A stretch of 64,000 bases of DNA, from positions 5,766,001 to 5,830,000 of the forward strand of contig CAVPTO010000003.1 in assembly GCA_963708675.1 (NCBI GenBank), given 5' to 3'. The DNA comes from DATAXP01 sp963708675 (GTDB lineage: Bacteria; Planctomycetota; Planctomycetia; Pirellulales; PNKZ01). The translations under genes were made by a program, and so were the position numbers. Under the pieces are notes generated by a model, which was given only the letters and a program-made list of their open reading frames with translations, was not told the origin of the DNA and searched no databases. This document shows, piece after piece, positions 9,358 to 17,444 of this stretch. Positions within the stretch are counted from its first letter, which is position 1; each line of letters opens with the position of its first letter.

Positions 9358-11097
9358 TTAGCCGCTTGCGGTTTCGCGCTTCTGCGCTACGAGTTCCGCC
9401 AGCGCCTTCGCGGCGCCTTCCACCGGAATCATCTTCGGCTCAGATTCCGTGCGCCATTTGATCTCGATTTGCCCATCCTTCAACCCCCGCCCGCCAATGA
9501 CCACGCGCAGCGGAATGCCGAGCAAGTCGGCGTCCTTGAACTTCACCCCGGGACGTTGGTCGCGGTCGTCGAGCAACACTTCAACACCCGCGGCCTGTAA
9601 CTCGTCGTACAGCTTGTTCGTCGCTTCGGAAACAGGCGCTTCGTTGACGTTCAGCGGCGTGAGAATCACCTCGTACGGCGCGAGTGACATCGGCCAGATG
9701 ATGCCCGCCTCGTCGTGATTTGTTTCGATCAGCGACGCCAGGATGCGATTCACGCCGATGCCGTAACAGCCCATGATGATCGCGTGCTGCTTCTCCTTGT
9801 CGTCGAGAAAACGTGCGTCGAGCGCCTCGGAATACTTCGTGCCGAGCTTGAAGACGTGGCCGATTTCGATCGCGCGACGCAACTCCATTTTTTCACCGCA
9901 ACGTGGGCAAGGATCGCCCGAGGCGGCGTTGCGAAGATCGGCGAGATGGTCGGCGGCGATCTCGAAATCGCGACCGACGACCACGCCCTTGTAGTGCTTG
10001 TCCGCCTCGTTCGCGCCGACCACGGCGACAGCAATGTCGGCGACATCGAAGTCCGCCCATACGGGAACCTTCAGACCGATCGGTCCCGCGAAACCGACCG
10101 GAGCGCCGGTGACTTCCTGAATCACTTCGGGTGATGCGAGTTCTAGCTTCGTGACCTTGAGCGCTCGGCGAATCTTGCCTTCGTTCGCCTCGTGATCGCC
10201 GCGCACGAGCACGGCTACGGGCTTGCCGTCGGCCATGTAGATGAGCGTCTTGATCATGTCGCGCGGCTTGCACTTGAGCAGCTTGCTCACTTGCTCGATG
10301 CTGCCGACGTTCGGCGTGTCGATCTTCTGCAGCGTCGCTTGCGGCTTCGCGGCGCCGCTTCCGCCGCGCTTGCCGGTCTCGGCACGCTCGAGGTTCGCCG
10401 CGTATCCGCAGCCGGCGCAATGCACGATCGAATCTTCACCGTTGTCGGCCAGCACCATGAACTCGTGGCTCGCGTCGCCGCCGATGGGCCCGCTCTCGGC
10501 CTCGACCGCGAGGTATTTCAGCCCCGCACGCGAAAAGATCCGGCAGTATGCTTCGTACATGCGATCGTAGCTGGCGTTGAGCCCTTCGACGCTGGTGTCG
10601 AAGCTGTATGCGTCCTTCATCAGGAACTCGCTCGTGCGAAGCACACCGAACCGCGGACGTTCCTCATTGCGGAACTTGGTTTGAATCTGGTACAGCGTGA
10701 TCGGCAACTGACGGTAGCTGTTGACGTATTTCGCGACGACGTCGGTCACCACCTCTTCGTGCGTCGGACCGAGCGCGAGGTGCACCTGCTTGTTCTGCCG
10801 CCGCACTTTGAAGTTGATGAGCACATTGCCGAACGCCTCGACGCGACCCGTGCGCTCCCACAACGTGATCGGCGTGAGTGCCGGCATGAATAACTCGACG
10901 GCGCCGGCACGGTCCATTTCTTCGCGAACGATGCGCTCGGCTTTCCGCAGCGAGCGAAGCCCCAGCGGCAGATACGTGTAAGCCCCCGCCATCAACTGAC
11001 CGATGAGGCCCGCTCGCACCATGAGCACGTGACTCGGAATCTCCGCCCCTTCGGGCGTTTCCTTCATCGTCGGTATGAGCGTCTGACTCCAACGCAT
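9358..11097 (-). CDS. proS: prolyl-tRNA synthetase, bacterial type with editing domain
   Basis: 579 residues, the usual length. Class II aminoacyl-tRNA synthetase charging tRNA-Pro. Motif 2 region 'FRNEERPRFGVLRTSEF' and motif 3 'GCYGIGVNRILAS' are visible. Between them, residues about 240-390 form the YbaK-like insertion (INS) domain that clears mischarged Ala-tRNA-Pro. The anticodon-binding domain ends the protein. The last codons (KRETASG, stop) coincide with a copy of the dispersed word cgcttgcggtttcgcgc (9362-9379), so the C-terminal tail may have been replaced by a repeat. Confidence 0.97.
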   Translation of the reverse strand: MRWSQTLIPTMKETPEGAEIPSHVLMVRAGLIGQLMAGAYTYLPLGLRSLRKAERIVREEMDRAGAVELFMPALTPITLWERTGRVEAFGNVLINFKVRRQNKQVHLALGPTHEEVVTDVVAKYVNSYRQLPITLYQIQTKFRNEERPRFGVLRTSEFLMKDAYSFDTSVEGLNASYDRMYEAYCRIFSRAGLKYLAVEAESGPIGGDASHEFMVLADNGEDSIVHCAGCGYAANLERAETGKRGGSGAAKPQATLQKIDTPNVGSIEQVSKLLKCKPRDMIKTLIYMADGKPVAVLVRGDHEANEGKIRRALKVTKLELASPEVIQEVTGAPVGFAGPIGLKVPVWADFDVADIAVAVVGANEADKHYKGVVVGRDFEIAADHLADLRNAASGDPCPRCGEKMELRRAIEIGHVFKLGTKYSEALDARFLDDKEKQHAIIMGCYGIGVNRILASLIETNHDEAGIIWPMSLAPYEVILTPLNVNEAPVSEATNKLYDELQAAGVEVLLDDRDQRPGVKFKDADLLGIPLRVVIGGRGLKDGQIEIKWRTESEPKMIPVEGAAKALAELVAQKRETASG

Positions 11098-11146
11098 GAG
11101 CGTGATCCTTTAATCGCGGCGGCGGTACTTAAGCGGCGGAGGCTTG

Positions 11147-11332
11147 AACCACGGAGGACACAGAGAGAGCACGGAGGGGGAAGAGAGAACCACAGATGCA
11201 CACGGATGAACACAGATAAGACAAAGAAAGCAATCGCCTTGCGTCCTTCTCTTCATCTGTGTTTATCTGTGTTCATCTGTGGCTCATTCCTTTTCCCCGC
11301 GATCTCTGTGTCCTCTGTGGTTAACCTCCTCC
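11147..11332. repeat. long inverted repeat of 'ccacagaggacacagag' type
   Basis: The left arm (11147-11218) runs accacggaggacacagag ... cacagatgcacacgg; the right arm (11254-11332) is its imperfect reverse complement (catctgtgtttatctgtg ... tctgtgtcctctgtggtt). Transcribed, it would fold into a hairpin of about 70 base pairs between fmt and proS. Shorter relatives flank the first exbD gene. Confidence 0.75.
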
Positions 11333-11405
11333 GCTGTGCTTTGCTATGAAAGTGAGCGGCCGGCATTCTAGGGAAACGTCTGAAATCGCGAAAGGCACAC
11401 GCCGA

Positions 11406-12367
11406 TTAGACGAAGCGATCGCCGACGTCGATCGAGTGGCCGTTCGAGAAATCGGCGACCGACATCGCGCGTTTTCCCGCGCTTGCAAGCGATCGATCAG
11501 CAGCCGCCCCTGCCCCGTCGCGACGGCGATGTGCTGCTTGGTGACTTCAACGACGGTGCCCGGTGGGGCATCTGCCGACATTGTGTCCGCTAAAGCATGA
11601 CACACGATCAGTCGTAGCGGTTCGCCGTGCTTGCGTTGCAAAGTGGCGGCGGTGCGAGGCCAAGGTTCGAGAGCGCGAATCTGATTGCGAATCTGCTCGG
11701 CCGAGCGGCTCCAGTCGATGACGCCGTCGGTCTTGCGCAGTCGTCGTGCGGGCGAGGCGTCGGCGGCATTTTGTTCGAGCGGCTTCAAATTTCCGCGAGC
11801 CACTTCGTCGATCATCTTTGCGACCAGCGGGGCGCCGAGTACCGACAGACGATGCTCGAGCGATGCCGCGTCTTCATCGGGATCGATGAGCGTGCGCGCT
11901 TGCGCGAGCACCGGCCCCGAATCGACGCGCGGCGTCATGTGAATCACCGACACGCCGCTTTCGCGCTCGCCGTGGTAGATCGCCCATGCAATCGGCGCGG
12001 CACCGCGATACTTCGGAAGTAGCGACCCGTGCAGATTGATGCCCCCCAACCGCGCGACGGCCAGCGTCTCGGGGCGCAGGATCTGTCCGTAGTCGGCCAC
12101 GACGAACAGGTCGGGCTCGAACTTCTTGAGCTCCGCCCGCGCCTCGTCGGTGTTCACCGATTGGGGGTCGAGAATCGTCGTGCCGCGTTTCTCGGCGACG
12201 GCGCGCATGGGATTCGGCGGCGCGGGCCCTCGGCCGCTTGACGAGCGCAACGGTTGCGTGACCAAGGCGACAACCGTGTGCGGCGTTTCGTACAAGGCCT
12301 CGAACATCGGCACCGCGAACGGTCCCGTGCCCATGACGACAAGGCGCAGCGAACCGTTGGCGCTCAT
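11406..12367 (-). CDS. fmt: methionyl-tRNA formyltransferase, frame broken near 11481
   Basis: Formylates Met-tRNA for initiation. About 320 residues if read across the break. N-terminal Rossmann-like domain 'VVMGTGPFAVPMFEAL', the formyl-folate site 'LHGSLLPKYRGAAPI', and Asn/His/Asp catalytic segment are present. Near 11481 the frame shifts: as it stands the protein runs into unrelated sequence to 11321, while the next frame gives the expected ending (RAMSVADFSNGH.. VGDRFV, stop at 11406). Restoring one C (gc-gcg to gcc-gcg) repairs it, so a sequencing indel is likely. The ATG overlaps the def stop codon by four bases (ATGA), giving translational coupling. Confidence 0.9.
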
Positions 12368-12948
12368 GTCCGAAGCTCTTCGAGTTCGGTCATTTGAGCC
12401 GCGATCTGCGTGTCGTCGGGAATCTCGCCACGCGACCGCATCTGGTTGTATTCGATCTCAAACTCCTCGATGCGATCGCGCGCTTCGATCCGCTGCGTGG
12501 AACTCAGGCGATCGATGAACAATTTGCCATCGAGGTGATCCGTCTCGTGTTGCAGAATGCGAGCGAATCGACCGCTGGCATCGATCGTGATGAGATTGCC
12601 TTGCAGGTCGTAGGCGTTGATCGTCACACGTTCGGGGCGTCGCACCGGCGCGTATAAACCGGGCAAACTCAAGCAACCCTCTTCGTCCTCGTCCGTCCCC
12701 TTGGGCTTGCTGAGCACCGGGTTGATGAAGACGAACTCCTGGTCTTTCTTCGCGGCCTCGCCGCTTTCGTTCACGATGAAGAGCCGATACGGCAAGTTCA
12801 CCTGATTGGCGGCGAGCCCGACCCCTTTTTGCTCGTACATGAGGCCGAACATCTCTTCGACCATGCCGCGCAGTTCGCTATCAACGCGGCGCAGCGGCTT
12901 GGCAGTTCGGCGGAGGGTGGGGTGCGGGTAATTGATGATGCGCAGCAA
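12364..12948 (-). CDS. def: peptide deformylase
   Basis: 194 residues. Removes the N-terminal formyl group from new proteins; metal-dependent, cytoplasmic. All three motifs are seen: GVGLAANQ (motif 1), EEGCLSLPG (motif 2, metal-binding Cys) and LQHETDHLDG (motif 3, HExxH). The N-terminus 'IINYPHPTLRRTAKPL' is normal. It is the upstream gene of a def-fmt pair with ATGA overlap, the common bacterial arrangement. Divergent from the vWA gene. Confidence 0.97.
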   Translation of the reverse strand: MLRIINYPHPTLRRTAKPLRRVDSELRGMVEEMFGLMYEQKGVGLAANQVNLPYRLFIVNESGEAAKKDQEFVFINPVLSKPKGTDEDEEGCLSLPGLYAPVRRPERVTINAYDLQGNLITIDASGRFARILQHETDHLDGKLFIDRLSSTQRIEARDRIEEFEIEYNQMRSRGEIPDDTQIAAQMTELEELRT

Positions 12949-13091
12949 GATGTCAGCTCCTGGAATATCGCATTATAGAGGACAAGGCACGATTCGGAAC
13001 CGCCCACTCGCGTTGACGCTGTCTGTCGCATGGACCTAGAATCGGCTGAGCGTCGTGACTCTTCTTTTCTCGCAGCAGATTGCGTCCCGTC

Positions 13092-14108
13092 ATGGGCCGT
13101 GTTGAACCCAGTTCTGAACCGGCTGCTGAGCCGATGGTCGAGCGTCGATGGCTGCGCTTGTGGCCTTTGCCATCTTGGCTGCTCTCGGCCATCGTTCACG
13201 CGGCGTTGCTGGTCACTTTGGGACTCACGATCCAGGCCGAGTCGCATGGCTTGGGCGATGAGCCCGGCCGGAAGGTCGGAATCTCGCTCGCGCATGTCGA
13301 TTCGAACAACGATCGATGGTTCGAGTCGCACGACGAATCGACCGAAACGCAGACGTCCGATGCCCAACCTTCTCAAGTAACGCCGAGCGACCATCCTTTG
13401 GCGGAGGTGATTGCCGAAGGACCGCCGGTCGATTTGCAGTCAGCGCTGCCGAAGCAACGCGACCTGGTCGGCATCGGCGCGGTCGACCCTGGTGGCAACC
13501 CGTCGGCCAGCGGCCTCACGCAAGGCGCCGCCCCGAAGGCGAATCTCAAGGCCGGCTTCGCGCGAACGCAGGTCTACGGCATCACCGGCCAAGGACATAA
13601 GTTCGTTTACGTGTTCGATCGATCGCTCAGCATGGGAGGCACGGGCAACAACGCGCTCGGCGCCGCCAAGGCTCAGTTGCTGGCGAGCGTCGATCAGCTC
13701 GGCCCTGGCCACCAGTTTCAAATCGTCTTCTACAACGAGAAGCCGACGATCTTTCCGATCTCCGGACAGCAATACCGGCTCGTCTTCGCCACCGATGCCA
13801 ACAAGCGATCGGCCCACAGCTTCGTTGGCGGCATTGTTGCCGATGGCGGCACGAATCACTTGGCTGCGCTCGAAGTCGCGCTGCGTCTCGACCCCGACGT
13901 GATCTTCTTTCTCACCGACGCCGACCAGCCGGGGCTTTCACCGGGGCAGATGTTGCGCATCCGGCAACGCAACGACCACGCGACGATTCATTGCATCGAG
14001 TTCGGACAAGGCGCGAAGACCTCGGGCGCGAACTTCCTGCAACTTCTCGCCCACGAAAGCGGCGGCCAATACGTGTACTTCGATCTCGCGCGAGGCCTGC
14101 CGCAATGA
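13092..14108 (+). CDS. von Willebrand factor A protein with TonB-like N-terminal anchor
   Basis: 338 residues. Residues 29-48 form one membrane helix, WLLSAIVHAALLVTLGLTI, in which Ser32 and His36 are spaced as in the Ser-x3-His of the TonB membrane helix that contacts ExbB/ExbD. A polar linker (60-165, Ser/Thr/Pro-rich) follows, then a vWA domain (about 170-330). Its MIDAS metal site is complete: DxSxS at 176-180, Thr254 in GGTNH, Asp276 in FLTDAD. The bulk is likely periplasmic. It heads a cluster with ExbB and two ExbD but no tonB gene, so a TonB-replacing role is inferred. ATG 13092 is chosen over an upstream in-frame TTG. The stop overlaps an ATG at 14105 (ATGA). Confidence 0.85.
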   Translation: MGRVEPSSEPAAEPMVERRWLRLWPLPSWLLSAIVHAALLVTLGLTIQAESHGLGDEPGRKVGISLAHVDSNNDRWFESHDESTETQTSDAQPSQVTPSDHPLAEVIAEGPPVDLQSALPKQRDLVGIGAVDPGGNPSASGLTQGAAPKANLKAGFARTQVYGITGQGHKFVYVFDRSLSMGGTGNNALGAAKAQLLASVDQLGPGHQFQIVFYNEKPTIFPISGQQYRLVFATDANKRSAHSFVGGIVADGGTNHLAALEVALRLDPDVIFFLTDADQPGLSPGQMLRIRQRNDHATIHCIEFGQGAKTSGANFLQLLAHESGGQYVYFDLARGLPQ

Positions 14109-14130
14109 AACACTGGCATGCTCGCACACA

Positions 14131-14521
14131 ATCCTTCTCCCTTCGGGAGAAGGTGGCCGAAGGCCGGATGAGGGCGGGCCGCGTTGCTCTGTCGCGCTGC
14201 ACCGCTTTATCGCCGCGCTGCACTCGACGCCGCTGGTGCCACAACGCACCCTCACCTGTCCGCCTTCGGCGGACATCCTCTCCCAAAGGGAGAGGAGTCC
14301 GGAACTCATCCTTCTCCCTTCGGGAGAAGGTGGCCGAAGGCCGGATGAGGGCGGGCCGCGTTGCTCTGTCGCGCTGCACCGCTTTATCGCCGCGCTGCGC
14401 TCGACGCCGCTGGCGCCACAGCGCACCCTCACCTGTCCGCCCGCGGCGGACATCCTCTCCCAAAGGGAGAGGGGTCCGGAATTCATCCTTCTCCCTCTGG
14501 GAGAAGGTGGCCGAAGGCCGG
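14131..14521. repeat. tandem 177-bp G/C-rich hairpin repeat (about 2.2 copies)
   Basis: Units begin at 14131, 14308 and 14485, exactly 177 bases apart. Each opens with a cttctcccttcgggagaag-type palindrome and ggccgaaggcc, and ends with a cggcggacatcctctccc arm that is the approximate inverse. Because 177 is divisible by three, the downstream gene's frame runs open through the whole array back to an ATG at 14105. Confidence 0.9.
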
Positions 14522-15538
14522 ATGAGGGCGGCCACCATCGTCTGCGCCGTCCTGCTCTTCACCGCTTCCGCGTCTGCCGACACCGTCACGCTCACGTCCT
14601 CCTCCGCTCCCGATGGCCGCGCGACCATCACCGGCACGATACTCGACTACACGGGCCGCGAAATCGTCATCGAACTCGCCAGCGGCAATCCGCAGAAGTA
14701 TCCCGCCGAGCGCGTCGTCGCGATCGAGACGACCTTCAATCCACAGCAACAAGCCGCTGACAGGCTGTTCGCCGAAGGTCAATACGCCGCCGCGCTTGCC
14801 AAGTATCGCGAGGCTGGTGCCGGCAGCAACGAGAATCGTCGCTGGGTTCGCCGACAGATGTTGGCTCGCATGGTCGAATGTCATCAAGCTCTCGGCCAAT
14901 ATGCGCAGGCTGGCGACTTCTTCCTGTTGCTCATCAAGGACGATCCGCAAACGCTGCACTTCGCGTCGATTCCGTTGCCCTGGCTAGCCGTCGAAATGAC
15001 GCCACCACTCGAACAAAAGGCGCAACAGTGGCTGACGACCGAAGGGCAACCGATCGCGCAGTTACTTGGAGCGAGCTTTTTGCTCCTTACGTCGAAGCAG
15101 TCATCACCCCTGGCAATGCTCAAGCAGTTGGCGACGTCGAAAGACCCGCAATTGTCGTCGCTTGCCGAGGCGCAAAGTTGGCGGGCGACGGTGGCTTCGA
15201 CGAGTGTCGAACAACTCGCAGCTTGGAATCGTCGCATCGAATCTTTCCCTTCGGAGTTGGGAGCCGGACCGTACTTCATCGTCGGCCGAGCCTTGAGCAA
15301 TCGCGGCAAGCACGAGGAAGCGGCGTTGGCACTGATGCATGTGCCGATTCTCTATCCGCAGTCGCGACCCCTGGCGGCCGAGTCTCTGTGGTTGGCCGGC
15401 CAAGCGCTGGCTCGTCGAGGCGATGGAGTTGAAAGTCGCCTGTTGTTTCGAGAGTTGGTGACTCGTTATCCCGAATCGCCGTCAGCCGAAACCGCTCGCG
15501 CGTCGCTTGAGACGACTACGACGCCGGCGGTTCCATGA
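14522..15538 (+). CDS. secreted TPR-like protein in the ExbBD cluster
   Basis: 338 residues from ATG 14522, which lies inside the last repeat unit (cggATGagggcgg). It begins with a signal peptide (ATIVCAVLLFTASASA), a beta-rich segment 'GREIVIELASG', then TPR-like helices ending in 'ESPSAETARASLE'. The frame is open to ATG 14105, which overlaps the vWA stop by ATGA and would add a short basic start MKHWHAR. Joined directly to ATIVCAVLL this would make a standard signal peptide, which suggests the repeat array was inserted into the original gene start. Which start is now used is unknown. Likely periplasmic partner of the cluster. Confidence 0.7.
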   Translation: MRAATIVCAVLLFTASASADTVTLTSSSAPDGRATITGTILDYTGREIVIELASGNPQKYPAERVVAIETTFNPQQQAADRLFAEGQYAAALAKYREAGAGSNENRRWVRRQMLARMVECHQALGQYAQAGDFFLLLIKDDPQTLHFASIPLPWLAVEMTPPLEQKAQQWLTTEGQPIAQLLGASFLLLTSKQSSPLAMLKQLATSKDPQLSSLAEAQSWRATVASTSVEQLAAWNRRIESFPSELGAGPYFIVGRALSNRGKHEEAALALMHVPILYPQSRPLAAESLWLAGQALARRGDGVESRLLFRELVTRYPESPSAETARASLETTTTPAVP

Positions 15539-15568
15539 CACGCATCTGCACGCCATTTTCCGCATTCA

Positions 15569-16258
15569 GTGAGGGCGATCTTGTCTGCTGATCCGAATTC
15601 CTTCATTGGCATCATTCTCGCCGGCGGATGGGTCGGCCACACGATCATCCTGCTCTCCGTCGTTGCGATGGCGTTGGCGATCGACAACGTCCGCACGGTC
15701 CGCGCTCGCGCGCTAATGCCGCCGGGGCTGGCCGACGAAGTGCGGAAGCTGTTGCAAGCCGGCCAGGTCACGCAGGCCTATCAACTATGTAGCTCCGCCC
15801 CGAGTGCGCTGTCGTCGGTGCTGCAGGCCGGGCTAGGTGAAAGCGAAGCCGGTTGGTCTGCGGTCGAAAAGGCAATGGAAGACGCGCTCGCCGAGCAATC
15901 GGCCCGCTTGTCGCGGCGCATCGAATATCTTTCGGTCATCGGCAACATCGCACCGATGCTGGGGTTGCTTGGCACTGTCATCGGAATGGTCTTCGCCTTT
16001 CGCGAGGTCGCGATCACGCAAGGCGCAGCGCGCGCAGCCGACCTGGCCGAAGGCATTTACTTGGCGTTGGTGACGACGGTCGAAGGGCTCGTCGTGGCGA
16101 TTCCGGCGCTCGGCGTCTACGCGATCTTTCGCAACCGCGTCGATCAAATGATTGCCGAAGTCGCCTACGCCGCCCAGCACGCGACCGCCCCGCTGCGACA
16201 TTCGCGCACCGTCGCACGTCGCGCCGCCCCGATGCCGCCGCCGGTCGAGAGGGCTTAA
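15569..16258 (+). CDS. exbB: ExbB/TolQ/MotA-family proton channel protein
   Basis: 229 residues. Inner-membrane component that with ExbD uses the proton gradient to drive a periplasmic partner. The N-terminal helix (15-38) is followed by a cytoplasmic segment, then the family core: 'IGNIAPMLGLLGTVIGMVFAF' helix (about 120-140) and 'LALVTTVEGLVVAIPALGVYAIFRN' helix (165-190), with Gly/Thr residues typical of the channel. The start is GTG 15569; a TTG at 15581 is the alternative. It lies 30 bases after the TPR gene, with exbD next. Confidence 0.93.
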   Translation: MRAILSADPNSFIGIILAGGWVGHTIILLSVVAMALAIDNVRTVRARALMPPGLADEVRKLLQAGQVTQAYQLCSSAPSALSSVLQAGLGESEAGWSAVEKAMEDALAEQSARLSRRIEYLSVIGNIAPMLGLLGTVIGMVFAFREVAITQGAARAADLAEGIYLALVTTVEGLVVAIPALGVYAIFRNRVDQMIAEVAYAAQHATAPLRHSRTVARRAAPMPPPVERA

Positions 16259-16280
16259 TGCATTGGAGGGTCGGAGGGAT

Positions 16281-16416
16281 GAACCGCAGAGCACGCAGAG
16301 ATCGCGGAGGTAAGGCACGAAAATGATGAAAGGAATGAAATCAACGTCGTTTTGCCTCCCCAATTCTTTCTCACTCAGCATTTCTCTCTGCGCCCTCTGC
16401 GTCCTCCGCGGTTCAC
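16281..16416. repeat. inverted repeat of 'cgcagagcacgcagag' type between exbB and exbD
   Basis: Left arm 16281-16312 (gaaccgcagagcacgcagag..), right arm 16384-16416 (ctctgcgccctctgcgtcctccgcggttc). A strong stem-loop would form in the mRNA between exbB and the first exbD. Related pairs lie at 16896-16988 and 11147-11332. Confidence 0.8.
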
Positions 16417-16444
16417 TTTTTCGATTCGCATCGGTGGGTGAAGC

Positions 16445-16888
16445 ATGAAGATTGTGCGAACCGTCGATCGCGGCAGCCTTGAATTCAACATGACGCCGAT
16501 GATCGACGTCACGTTTCTGCTGATCATCTTCTTTCTTGTTTCCAGCCATCTCGCCAAGCAAGAGGTGCAGGTCGAGCTGGAACTGCCCACGGCAGAGAGC
16601 GGCCATCAAACGGAAAGCGAACCGGAAGATGCCCGACGCGTGACGGTCAACGTGCTTGCCGACGGCACGATGTCATTGGGAAGCGACACCGTCACGGCAA
16701 AGGAACTAGGCGAACGACTCACGTTCGAGGCGAGCCAATCAACGGCGGCCGCCCGCGATCTCGAGGTTCGCATTCGTTGCGATCGCCAGGTGCCGTATCG
16801 CGCCATCGAGCCGATCATGCTTGCCTGCGCTCGTGGCGGCGTGTGGCGAGTGACGTTCGCCGTCGTTCGTAAGGATGGAAAAACTTAA
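16445..16888 (+). CDS. exbD: ExbD/TolR family protein 1
   Basis: 147 residues. A short cytoplasmic N-terminus, one membrane helix with the conserved proton-pathway Asp in 'NMTPMIDVTFLLIIFFLV' (about residues 15-32), and a periplasmic domain of about 100 residues (MSLGSDTVTAKEL, VRIRCDRQVPYRAIEPIM) that matches the TolR/ExbD fold. Works with ExbB. One of two ExbD genes in tandem; such pairs are usual in planctomycete ExbB clusters and may form mixed dimers (inference). Confidence 0.92.
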   Translation: MKIVRTVDRGSLEFNMTPMIDVTFLLIIFFLVSSHLAKQEVQVELELPTAESGHQTESEPEDARRVTVNVLADGTMSLGSDTVTAKELGERLTFEASQSTAAARDLEVRIRCDRQVPYRAIEPIMLACARGGVWRVTFAVVRKDGKT

Positions 16889-16895
16889 AATCGAC

Positions 16896-16988
16896 CGCGG
16901 AGTTCGCAGAGGACGCAGAGGTGAAATTTGATAAGGACGATTTCCGTCCCTCCTGCTTACTCCGCGTCCTCTGCGAACTCTGCGGTGA
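16896..16988. repeat. inverted repeat of 'cgcagaggacgcagag' type between the two exbD genes
   Basis: Left arm 16896-16923 (accgcggagttcgcagagg..), right arm 16960-16988 (ctccgcgtcctctgcgaactctgcggt), a near-perfect inverted repeat starting right after the first exbD stop and ending 12 bases before the second exbD start. Confidence 0.85.
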
Positions 16989-17000
16989 ACAACTCAGACA

Positions 17001-17444
17001 ATGCGAATCGCTAAACCACAACGCCGATCTGCAATGGACGTCAAGATGACGCCGATGATCGACGTTGTGTTTCAGCTGCTCATTTTCTTCGTATGCACGG
17101 TGAGTTTTCAGGCGCTCGAAGAGATTCTGCCGGCCGACTTGAAAGCTGCTGGAGGTGTGGCGAGCAAGACGGAGCTTGATCCGGAGTTGTTGGAACTCGA
17201 AGAACTGGTCATTCGCGTTCAGTCGGTCGATGGCCGCACGCAATGGTCGCTCAATGGTCGCGTGTATGTGAGTCTCACTGAGTTGCGGTCCGTGCTGCGG
17301 CAGTTGGTCGAGGTGCGTTCCGATATGGCGGTGATTCTCGACATGGATCCCGGTATCGCGATGGGGGACGTGATCGACGTTTACGACACGTGTCGGATGG
17401 CCGGATTCGAACGCATCCATTTTGCCGCGAAGGCATCGCCATGA
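17001..17444 (+). CDS. exbD: ExbD/TolR family protein 2
   Basis: 147 residues. Same plan as the gene before it: 'KMTPMIDVVFQLLIFFV' carries the conserved membrane Asp, followed by a periplasmic domain (LIRVQSVDGR-type strand, WSLNGRVYVSLTEL, VILDMDPGIAMGDVIDVYDTC). The sequence differs much from ExbD 1, so it is an old paralogue and not a recent copy. No clear ribosome-binding site. Its stop overlaps the ATG of the next TPR gene by ATGA, implying coupled translation. Confidence 0.92.
   Translation: MRIAKPQRRSAMDVKMTPMIDVVFQLLIFFVCTVSFQALEEILPADLKAAGGVASKTELDPELLELEELVIRVQSVDGRTQWSLNGRVYVSLTELRSVLRQLVEVRSDMAVILDMDPGIAMGDVIDVYDTCRMAGFERIHFAAKASP

Noticed and set aside
14131..14521. CRISPR array or coding tandem repeat at the 177-bp units
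   Set aside because: Unit length is far above CRISPR size, there are no regular spacers, and the units belong to the dispersed hairpin class found in other intergenic spaces.
13912..14637. Reverse frames in the 177-bp repeats (241 and 182 codons)
   Set aside because: They consist of translated repeat and antisense of the vWA gene.
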